From positions 1 to 16,691 of the forward strand of contig CAYRGG010000073.1 in assembly GCA_964423745.1 (NCBI GenBank): DNA of 16,691 bases, in the 5' to 3' direction. The translations under genes and the position numbers were made by a program. The notes below the pieces were generated by a model, which saw nothing but the letters and a program-made list of their open reading frames with translations, was not told the DNA's origin and made no database searches. Below are positions 1-5,071 of this stretch, one piece after another (within the stretch, counting starts at the first letter, position 1; the number at the start of each line of letters is the position of its first letter). The DNA comes from CAYRGG01 sp964423745 (GTDB lineage Bacteria > Pseudomonadota > Gammaproteobacteria > Competibacterales > Competibacteraceae).

Positions 1-342
1 TGTTCTTTTGATCCCAAATTCGCCTTTATCAGCGTGCGGCGCACGGCGGACTTGATTAACGATTCCCTGTTGCGTGCGCATTTATACGCGGTGGATAGAA
101 ATATCACCAAAACCTACATTGAAGAAGTGACCGAAAGCGTGAACAACTATTTACGCTTCTTAAAGAGCATTGGCGCGATCATCAACGGTAATTGTTTCGC
201 CGATCCGGACTTAAATACCCCCGATCAAATCGCCCAAGGCAAAGTCTTCTTTGATTTCGATTTCACGCCGCCGTATCCCGCCGAGCATATTACCTTCCGT
301 AGCAGTTTAGTTAACGATTATCTAGTGGAGATTTTCGCATGA
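1..342 (+). CDS. Contractile tail sheath protein, P2 FI-type, C-terminal part (5' end outside window)
   Basis: The frame is open from base 1 and encodes the last 113 residues of a sheath protein, the subunit that forms the contracting outer cylinder around the tail tube. It shows the conserved end of the P2 FI/R-pyocin sheath family: an AVDRNITKTYIEEVTESVN helix, a 'G.CFADPDLNTP' segment, then a KVFFDFDFTPPYPAEHITF strand pair and a terminal DYLVEIFA. In this family the C-terminal region carries the strands that interlock neighbouring subunits. The stop codon overlaps the next start codon (ATGA at 339-342), so translation of the tube gene is probably coupled to it. A GTG at 34 is internal and should not be taken as the start. 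The family call is from recognised sequence pattern; the rest of the gene cannot be seen. Confidence 0.92.
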   Translation, partial: CSFDPKFAFISVRRTADLINDSLLRAHLYAVDRNITKTYIEEVTESVNNYLRFLKSIGAIINGNCFADPDLNTPDQIAQGKVFFDFDFTPPYPAEHITFRSSLVNDYLVEIFA

Positions 343-842
343 TCATACCTAAGGTCCTTAAGAATTTTAATTTATTTGTTGACGGTAACGGCTTTGCTGG
401 ATTGGTGGAAGAGCTCACACTCCCCAAACTGACGTTGAAAATGGCCGATCTTTACAATGGCGGGATGGACGCGCCCATCGATCTGGAGATGGGCATGGAA
501 AAGCTCGAGTGTAGCTTTACCCTGTCTGAATACAATGAGGCTGTGATTCGTCAATTCGGTTTGCGTAACGGTGCCCAGGTGTCATTGAGTATGCGCGGTG
601 GTTTGGACGCAGAAGCCGGTGTCGTACCCGTGGTTGTCAACCTAACCGGTGCCTGGAAGGAACTGGACACCGGCAGCTGGAAAGCGGGTGAAAAAGCGCC
701 GTTAAACGTAAGTGTGACTCTGCGTTACTACAAGTTAGCCATGGGTGGACAAGAGCTGATCGAGGTGGACGTGATCAACATGGTCCGAATCATCGACGGT
801 ACCGATCAACTAGCGGACATGCGGGCAGCTATTGGTCTTTAA
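339..842 (+). CDS. Tail tube protein, P2 FII-type, paralogue 1
   Basis: This 167-residue protein matches the P2 gpFII major tail tube family, which stacks as hexamers to form the inner rigid tube that is pushed out on sheath contraction. Landmarks are the start MIIPKVLKNFNLFVDG, the LEMGMEKLECSFTLSEY segment, and the closing strands 'APLNVSVTLRYYKL' and 'LIEVDVINMVRIIDG'. Its ATG overlaps the sheath stop (ATGA), fitting the FI-FII order of P2. It is shorter than its neighbour at 929 by about 20 residues, mostly in a central loop, and is close to the usual P2 gpFII length (about 170), so it is the better candidate for the main tube subunit. The split of roles between the two paralogues is inference. 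Confidence 0.92.
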   Translation: MIIPKVLKNFNLFVDGNGFAGLVEELTLPKLTLKMADLYNGGMDAPIDLEMGMEKLECSFTLSEYNEAVIRQFGLRNGAQVSLSMRGGLDAEAGVVPVVVNLTGAWKELDTGSWKAGEKAPLNVSVTLRYYKLAMGGQELIEVDVINMVRIIDGTDQLADMRAAIGL

Positions 843-851
843 GCGCCTCAC

Positions 852-880
852 AGCAGGCTGTTGATAGTCAACAGCCTGTT
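852..880 (+). terminator. Strong stem-loop after first tube gene
   Basis: An 11-bp perfect stem, CAGGCTGTTGA (854-864) with TCAACAGCCTG (868-878), closes on a three-base TAG loop and can be extended by one G-U and one A-U pair to 852-880. It starts 10 bases after the stop of the first tube gene. No T-run follows directly, so it may work as an mRNA 3'-end stabiliser or processing site rather than a simple terminator. A second, weaker stem follows at 884-902. Confidence 0.6.
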
Positions 881-883
881 AAT

Positions 884-906
884 GGGAAGTGTGTCTTTTC
901 CCTTTT
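884..906 (+). terminator. Second stem-loop with short T-run (possible partial terminator)
   Basis: GGGAA (884-888) can pair with TTCCC (898-902), and TTTT follows at 903-906. The stem is only 5 bp and the T-run short, so any termination would be partial. Together with the stem-loop just upstream it could lower expression of the second tube gene relative to the first. Confidence 0.35.
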
Positions 907-928
907 AAATCACTGCTTCTAGGGTGAG

Positions 929-1504
929 ATGATGCTGCCAAAGGTCCTTAAGAATTTTAATTTGTTTATTGACGGTCGCGGTTACGCTGGGCGTGTTGAA
1001 GAAGTGACCTTGCCGAAACTGGTGCACCGCACCGAGGAGTATCGACTTGGTGGTCTGGACACCCCCGTGCAAGTGGATATGGGCATGGAAAAGCTCGAAT
1101 GCGATCTTACCCTGAGCGAATACGACGCCCATGTAATTAAGATGTTTGGTATCGAAGACGAGTCTTTGTTGCCCACCGCTTTGCGGGGTATCGGCTTAGA
1201 CCCTGTGGTCAATACCCTGACTGGTTTTGCCCCCAGGGGGCAAATACCTTTCACCCTGCGCGGTGGTTTAAGCGACGAGGTGAACGACAGAGTGGTGCCC
1301 GTGGTGATCTATGTGGAGGGGAGCATTATTGAACTCGATCTTGGTCAATGGCGAGCGGGGGAAAAGGCTACTTTAAAGATTCGCTTAGCATTGCGTTATT
1401 ACCGCTTAACGGTGGATAACGAAAATCTTATTGAGATCGATGTGGATAATCGAGTTCGTAAGGTGGCTGGCAATGATCAGATCAGTACGTCCCGCGTACT
1501 GTGA
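929..1504 (+). CDS. Tail tube protein, P2 FII-type, paralogue 2 (with central insertion)
   Basis: This 191-residue protein is a second gpFII-type tube protein. It keeps the same landmarks as the gene at 339: MMLPKVLKNFNLFIDG, VDMGMEKLECDLTLSEYD, the 'RGGL....RVVPVVIYVEGSI.ELDLG' block and 'LKIRLALRYYRLTVDNENLIEIDV'. The main difference is an extra central stretch of about 20 residues (roughly 75-95, 'LLPTALRGIGLDPVVNTLTG'), which in the family lies where loops contact the next ring or the sheath. The DNA at the two gene starts is almost identical, which points to tandem duplication. AGGGTGAG sits at 921-928; the start may be ATG 929 or ATG 932, the latter with better spacing. eCIS particles of the Afp/PVC type also carry more than one tube protein, with the minor ones acting at the baseplate end; a similar role here is inference. 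Confidence 0.9.
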   Translation: MMLPKVLKNFNLFIDGRGYAGRVEEVTLPKLVHRTEEYRLGGLDTPVQVDMGMEKLECDLTLSEYDAHVIKMFGIEDESLLPTALRGIGLDPVVNTLTGFAPRGQIPFTLRGGLSDEVNDRVVPVVIYVEGSIIELDLGQWRAGEKATLKIRLALRYYRLTVDNENLIEIDVDNRVRKVAGNDQISTSRVL

Positions 1505-1566
1505 TGGACAGGGTCAGGACTTACGAAGCTCGATTTAATAGGTCGTGATTACTGAGGAGCGATTTT

Positions 1567-1869
1567 ATGAATACACCAGAATTGAAAAACATTAACCATA
1601 ATCAACTTCGATCCGATTCATCGACTACGGGCGGGACAATTCAATTGCAGTATCCCATCTCGGTGGACGGTATGGTGATAGAAAGTTTGACCATGCGCCG
1701 CCCACTGGTGCGGGATCGTTTGGTGGCTGAAAAAGCCAGCGGCAGTGAGGTGGAAAAGGAAATCCGTTTAATTGCCAACCTCTGTGAAATGGCGCCTCAG
1801 CATATCGAGCTGTTAGACCTGGCGGATTATGCAAAACTGCAGGAGTGCCTAGCAGGTTTTTTATCCTAG
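1567..1869 (+). CDS. Tail assembly chaperone, P2 gpE-like (zero-frame product)
   Basis: This 100-residue protein resembles the P2 gpE/Mu gp41 tail-assembly family, which helps the tape measure and tube assemble and is not part of the finished tail. Its core reads 'IQLQYPISVDGMVIESLTMRRPLVRDRLVAEKASGSEVEKE', then a helical stretch on 'LCEMAPQHIELLDLADYAKLQECLAGFLS'. GAGGAG at 1554-1559 is a good ribosome binding site for the ATG at 1567. Its position between the tube and the tape-measure slot is the P2 gene E position. The last sense codons contain a slippery heptamer, so a longer fusion with the overlapping reading frame is expected (see the E' entry). Confidence 0.85.
   Translation: MNTPELKNINHNQLRSDSSTTGGTIQLQYPISVDGMVIESLTMRRPLVRDRLVAEKASGSEVEKEIRLIANLCEMAPQHIELLDLADYAKLQECLAGFLS
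1857..1863 (+). promoter_or_regulatory. -1 programmed ribosomal frameshift site (T TTT TTA)
   Basis: The heptamer T TTT TTA lies exactly in phase with the gpE-like frame (codons TTT 1858-1860 and TTA 1861-1863), two codons before its TAG stop. It fits the X XXY YYZ rule for -1 slippage. In P2 the same gene position carries a T TTT TTG site that makes gpE+E'. I found only a weak GCGC/GCGC stem (1869-1872 with 1883-1886) downstream as a possible stimulator. Confidence 0.85.
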
Positions 1870-2015
1870 CGCCCGACCGATTGCGCGACGCCGTGTTTGT
1901 ATTAGGGCAGCGCAGCGGTTGGGGATTAAACGAGTTGCTCGATTTAGACGAAGATGACCTGCTCATGTGGTTAGAAACCGGGCGGCGGGTGCTGGCGCAA
2001 GCGGAACAAACGTGA
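1863..2015 (+). CDS. gpE' frameshift extension of the tail assembly chaperone
   Basis: Reading in the -1 frame from the slippery site gives 50 further codons, ending at TGA 2013-2015, for a fusion of about 149 residues (P2 gpE+E' is about 142). The extension reads '..APDRLRDAVFVLGQRSGWGLNELLDLDEDDLLMWLETGRRVLAQAEQT'. The W-x-x-x-E-L-L-D-L-D-x-D-D-L-L-x-W-L pattern is that of the P2 GpE family, whose domain is normally found only in such extensions. There is no need for an independent start, and ATG 1965 would make only a stub. The fusion is expected to bridge the chaperone to the tape measure. Slippage itself is inferred, but the coding match in the overlapping frame supports it strongly. Confidence 0.83.
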   Translation: MLAPDRLRDAVFVLGQRSGWGLNELLDLDEDDLLMWLETGRRVLAQAEQT

Positions 2016-2989
2016 ATAAAGAACACATACAGAGCAAGCTCTATTTGAAGAAAGTGGTTTTTTCAGGCTGCGGACTGTTTGCCGTCAACAGTGGGGTGTG
2101 CGGGGGAAAAGCAAGCCTATTGGGTCGCCTACCAGGCTTACTCGGTACGGTGCCGCTGCCCCGCTTTGGGCTTGTGGATCAATTCAGTTTCTATCCTGTT
2201 CCCTACGAGTGGTTAAGGGATGACAAGACGCCGGATGGGGACGCTGACGAAGGGCAAGCAAGAAACAGTCAAAGCACCTCTGTTTTTCAGTACAACCAGC
2301 ACAATACGATACGTATCTTTGGACCCAGTGTACTCTACCGCCTGTTAGTCGATAAGCGTGTTTGGAACGTGTCTGATCGATTCTCAAATGACCCGTCAAC
2401 ACCAGAAAGTGCTGATAAAGAATGGGCAAGCATTAATGATCTGGTCAATCCTGATGCTGTAATGAGCGATTCAGATAAAGCATCCATGAGTTACGTCAAT
2501 GGGCTTATTACCTTTGATCCAAAGAAAAAAGTGGATAAGCCAATGACTTCAGGCTTTGTGAACGGGCTATTTAGTAAAGTGCGTGTTAACCAGTCCAAGG
2601 GCGCTGTTCAGCTCCATCGCAAATTGCTCGGCAACACCGCTGCAGCAACAACATCCGATCCGATAGGTGCGAATACGCTTTACACCGACACCGTACACGC
2701 CAATACCAGAGCAATCGATCAAACACACCTAAGTAATGTTCTGCAACAGACATCGATTCAACGAACCATAAAGACATTGGCGACAAAAAACACCGAAGAG
2801 CAAAGTGAACACAAAGCACAATTCGAACTGCTTCAACAACAGTTGAAGGGGGTCGAGCAACTCACTAGTCAGGATATGCGCCGCCTGCAGCAGTCAGTGC
2901 AGGAGCTCAAGCATATATTAAGTGCGCGGCAACAGCCGGCTTCATTTTCTTCTCCGAGGCCACCTTCGTTCTATGGGCGGCTTAAATAG
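2012..2989 (+). CDS. Putative short tape-measure protein (position of P2 gene T)
   Basis: This frame is open from 1967, but the GTG at 2012 overlaps the TGA of the E' frame and is the most likely start, giving 325 residues beginning VNKEHIQSKLYLKKVV. I do not recognise a family by sequence. The slot between E/E' and gpU is that of the P2 tape measure gpT, which sets tail length. Visible traits are a Gly/Leu-rich hydrophobic N-terminal part (about residues 15-60), a polar middle, and a heptad-like coiled-coil stretch near residues 255-308 ('FELLQQQLKGVEQL....RRLQQSVQELKHIL'), then a Pro/Ser-rich basic tail. P2 gpT has about 815 residues, so this one is less than half that. If it is a tape measure, the tail should be very short. 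It could instead be an unrelated inserted protein. Confidence 0.55.
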   Translation: MNKEHIQSKLYLKKVVFSGCGLFAVNSGVCGGKASLLGRLPGLLGTVPLPRFGLVDQFSFYPVPYEWLRDDKTPDGDADEGQARNSQSTSVFQYNQHNTIRIFGPSVLYRLLVDKRVWNVSDRFSNDPSTPESADKEWASINDLVNPDAVMSDSDKASMSYVNGLITFDPKKKVDKPMTSGFVNGLFSKVRVNQSKGAVQLHRKLLGNTAAATTSDPIGANTLYTDTVHANTRAIDQTHLSNVLQQTSIQRTIKTLATKNTEEQSEHKAQFELLQQQLKGVEQLTSQDMRRLQQSVQELKHILSARQQPASFSSPRPPSFYGRLK

Positions 2990-3021
2990 TCCTAACGAAA
3001 CAGAAAAGTGAGGAATAAGCG

Positions 3022-3441
3022 ATGATGATGATATTGGGGCCTTTATTTTTTTCGGTTGAAACATCAGCCTACGAACAGTTGCAGCGCAATACCCAATACC
3101 AATGGGCATCGCAAGGTCGTTTAGGGCACCCGGTATTAAAGCGCCTGGGCATCGGTGGACCCGCCTATCAGTACGTGGGGCCTGGTGAAGAAAGCATCAA
3201 CCTCAACGGCACCCTATTTCCCCAATATAAAGGTGCGCCTGGACACATATCGTTAATGCGGTTGTCGGCGGGCTTAGGCGTTGCTTTACCTTTAATCGAT
3301 GGCAATGGTTTTATTTACGGACGTTGGCTTATCGAAAGCATACAAGAAACCAAAAGCGTTTTCTTCTCTGACGGTAATCCGCGCAAAATCGACTTTAGCC
3401 TGAGTTTAAAAAGGTACAACGAAGACTTAATGATTTTTTAA
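3022..3441 (+). CDS. Tail protein, P2 gpU-like
   Basis: This 139-residue protein matches the P2 gpU family, a small tail protein needed for tail completion that lies next to the hub protein gpD in the gene order. Recognisable blocks are 'LGPLFFSVETSAYEQLQRNTQYQW', 'RLGHPVLKRLGIG', 'ESINLNGTLFPQYKG' and 'LIDGNGFIYGRWLIESIQE.KSVFFSDGNPRKIDFSLSLKRY', all typical of the family. AGGA at 3011-3014 is well placed for ATG 3022; two more ATG codons follow directly, so the exact start is uncertain by up to two residues. The last codons (from about 3426) belong to a 61-bp tandem unit that is repeated beyond the stop, so the 3' end of this gene took part in that duplication. Confidence 0.9.
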   Translation: MMMILGPLFFSVETSAYEQLQRNTQYQWASQGRLGHPVLKRLGIGGPAYQYVGPGEESINLNGTLFPQYKGAPGHISLMRLSAGLGVALPLIDGNGFIYGRWLIESIQETKSVFFSDGNPRKIDFSLSLKRYNEDLMIF

Positions 3442-3442
3442 C

Positions 3443-3492
3443 TTGTGCAGTGTGTAGGGTGGGCAACTTGTTGCCCACGCGGAAAGCTTAAT
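3443..3492. repeat. REP-like palindromic element, copy 1
   Basis: A 50-base unit contains a perfect 9-bp inverted repeat GTGGGCAAC (3459-3467) - TT - GTTGCCCAC (3470-3478), preceded by TGTAGG. The GTAGGGTGGGCA...TGCCCAC form is that of short interspersed palindromic repeats seen between genes in many proteobacteria. It lies just after the gpU-like gene and has an identical second copy 61 bases on. Confidence 0.8.
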
Positions 3493-3503
3493 AGTTTTCT
3501 AAT

Positions 3504-3553
3504 TTGTGCAGTGTGTAGGGTGGGCAACTTGTTGCCCACGCGGAAAGCTTAAT
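3504..3553. repeat. REP-like palindromic element, copy 2 (tandem)
   Basis: This is an exact copy of 3443-3492 at a period of 61 bases. The unit similarity continues upstream with a few mismatches to about 3426 (copy 1) and 3487 (copy 2), so a tandem duplication of 61 bp is the likely origin. The two stem-loops may block exonucleases or slow transcription between the gpU- and gpX-like genes. Confidence 0.8.
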
Positions 3554-3575
3554 GTGAAAGTCCTTGGAGACTGCT

Positions 3576-3893
3576 ATGGCAAATTATTATCGGACTAAAG
3601 CGGGCGATACCCTCGATTGGATATGCTGGCAGTACTACGTTAAAGAAATTAGTTTGGGTTCGGCGGCCATGGCCGTCGACCCGAGCCTCTTGGCTAATAC
3701 GGGTGTGCTCGACAGTGGCTTCTTGTTAGGGCCTGAATCCGACGAGATCGCCAAAGGAAGGGTGGAAAAGGTATTGCAAGCCAATCCCGGCTTAGCCGCT
3801 TATCCACTTATCCTACCAGCGGGCTTAAACATTCTGTTACCCGATCTGGATGCTGTTTCGGCGGATAATGCGTCGGTTAAATTATGGGATTAA
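3576..3893 (+). CDS. Tail protein X, P2 gpX-like, LysM-type domain
   Basis: I take ATG 3576 as the start (105 residues, MANYYRTKAGDTLDWICW), because GGAGA at 3566-3570 is a good ribosome binding site for it; the TTG at 3564 lies inside that site. The protein has the phage tail protein X pattern, a LysM-like fold: 'RTKAGDTLDWICWQYY' at the start and 'VEKVLQANPGLAAYPLILPAGLNILLPDL' at the end. Between these is a stretch of about 45 residues (SLGSAAMAVDP..LLGPESDE), longer than the loop in the short P2 gpX (about 67 residues). Members sit at the baseplate hub beside gpD; LysM-like hub proteins also occur in eCIS (Afp7 type). The U-X-D order here is common in P2-related tails. Confidence 0.85.
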   Translation: MANYYRTKAGDTLDWICWQYYVKEISLGSAAMAVDPSLLANTGVLDSGFLLGPESDEIAKGRVEKVLQANPGLAAYPLILPAGLNILLPDLDAVSADNASVKLWD

Positions 3894-3979
3894 TGAACCG
3901 TTTTCTGTCGCCGCACTTACTCACAAGCAGCAATAGTCCGAAACTGTTCTGTTTCAACTTAACTTCGCAAGTATAAATT

Positions 3980-5002
3980 ATGGCGATACCGACCTTATCA
4001 CGATTAAGCAGACTCACGGCCCCCGCATTTAAAATGAGCGTCGGCGGGTTACCGTCCAGCTCAGTGCTCAATGACCGGCTTGTCTCCATCAGCGTAACCC
4101 TTAACAACGGTGAAGTGAGTGACCAGTTATCACTGGAATTTGATGACCGTGACACCGTGTTTTTTGGCGGAATCAGCTTGCCGAGGCAGGGTGTCCCCAT
4201 TTCGGTGTCTCTCGGTTATGAAGTCTACACCGCAGAAATGGGAAAATTTATCGTAAACCGCCTCAGCTCCAGTGGTTCCAGCGGTGGCAGAACCCTGAGC
4301 GTTTCAGCAACCCCAGCGCTGCTTAATGCGGATTACACGCGCACCTGGAGCGGTACGATCGGCGATATTGTCGACGCTATTGCGCGGGAGCATAACCTCA
4401 CGGCTAAGGTGAGTTCGACATTAAAATCTGAAACCATCGATGTTATTAACCAATTAAATGAATCCAACTCGGCGTTTCTTGCTCGTCTTGCCGCCCGTTA
4501 CAACGCCGTCTTCAAACCCATGGCCGATAACTTATTGTTTATGGCCAAAGGGGAGGGCACATCGGCCTCAGGCTTGCCCATGCTGCCTGTCAATATTCCA
4601 CCCCACGATGTGATTCAGTGGAGTAAAAGTATAAACGAGCAGTTGGATTTCAAGAAGGTCTGCGCGTATTGGTTTGACCATAAGCTTGCCACAGATCGAG
4701 AGGTTTACGTGCCGGATGGTCCTCCGCCCAAGGCGGGTGAAAATGTGCTCCGTTTACCCCATCTCTTTAACAATGAACGCGAAGCAAAAGCCGCCGCTAA
4801 AGCCAAATTTGATGAAACCAATCGCGAAGATGAAAGCTTGAGCTTAACCATGATTGGCAATCCAGATATTACGGCAGAAGGCAAAATAGTACTGAACAAT
4901 TTTCGCACTGGCGTGGATGGAAACTATATCGTCAAGAGCGCAACCCACAGTTTTAGTCGGGGTGGCTATCAGACCAGTCTTAGTGCTTATGTGGAACCGT
5001 AA
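3980..5002 (+). CDS. Baseplate hub protein, P2 gpD-like (phage late control D family)
   Basis: This 340-residue protein matches the phage late control gene D family, the trimeric hub that joins the tail tube to the spike (equivalent to T4 gp27 and the hub of R-pyocin and VgrG). Landmarks are 'LSRLTAPAFKMSVGG', 'VSISVTLNNGEVSDQLSLEFDDRD', 'GVPISVSLGY', 'MGKFIVNRL', 'RTWSGTIGDIVDAIAREHNL', 'QLNESNSAFLARLAARYNAVFKPM' and a closing 'YIVKSATHSFSRGGYQTSLSAYVEP'. The length fits the family (P2 gpD is 387). There is no clear ribosome binding site before ATG 3980. In P2 this is the last tail gene; here the eCIS-type ATPase follows after 69 bases. Confidence 0.93.
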   Translation: MAIPTLSRLSRLTAPAFKMSVGGLPSSSVLNDRLVSISVTLNNGEVSDQLSLEFDDRDTVFFGGISLPRQGVPISVSLGYEVYTAEMGKFIVNRLSSSGSSGGRTLSVSATPALLNADYTRTWSGTIGDIVDAIAREHNLTAKVSSTLKSETIDVINQLNESNSAFLARLAARYNAVFKPMADNLLFMAKGEGTSASGLPMLPVNIPPHDVIQWSKSINEQLDFKKVCAYWFDHKLATDREVYVPDGPPPKAGENVLRLPHLFNNEREAKAAAKAKFDETNREDESLSLTMIGNPDITAEGKIVLNNFRTGVDGNYIVKSATHSFSRGGYQTSLSAYVEP

Positions 5003-5071
5003 GTGATGCAGTTAGGACTCACCCAACACTAAACCGATAAACCCTATGACCCTATTTAAGACCACAAAGCT

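Noticed and set aside
142..146. Reading HEAWH in eCIS_core as proof of an active metalloprotease
   Set aside because: These numbers are residue positions in the effectors. The HExxH pattern is present in all three, but activity of this domain is not established and it may be structural, so no protease function is assigned.
1967..2011. Longer N-terminus for the tape-measure-like protein (GTG 1967)
   Set aside because: These codons overlap the well-supported E' frame and have no ribosome binding site; GTG 2012 overlapping the E' stop is more likely.
1625..2026. Minus-strand ORF of 133 codons opposite the chaperone gene
   Set aside because: It lies wholly opposite the E/E' coding frames, which have clear family patterns; its Ser/Pro/Arg-rich composition is typical of an antisense shadow.
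1..5002. Intact P2-like prophage
   Set aside because: Not excluded, but the ATPase and eCIS_core genes directly downstream and the absence of any capsid, lysis or integrase gene in the window favour a particle locus.
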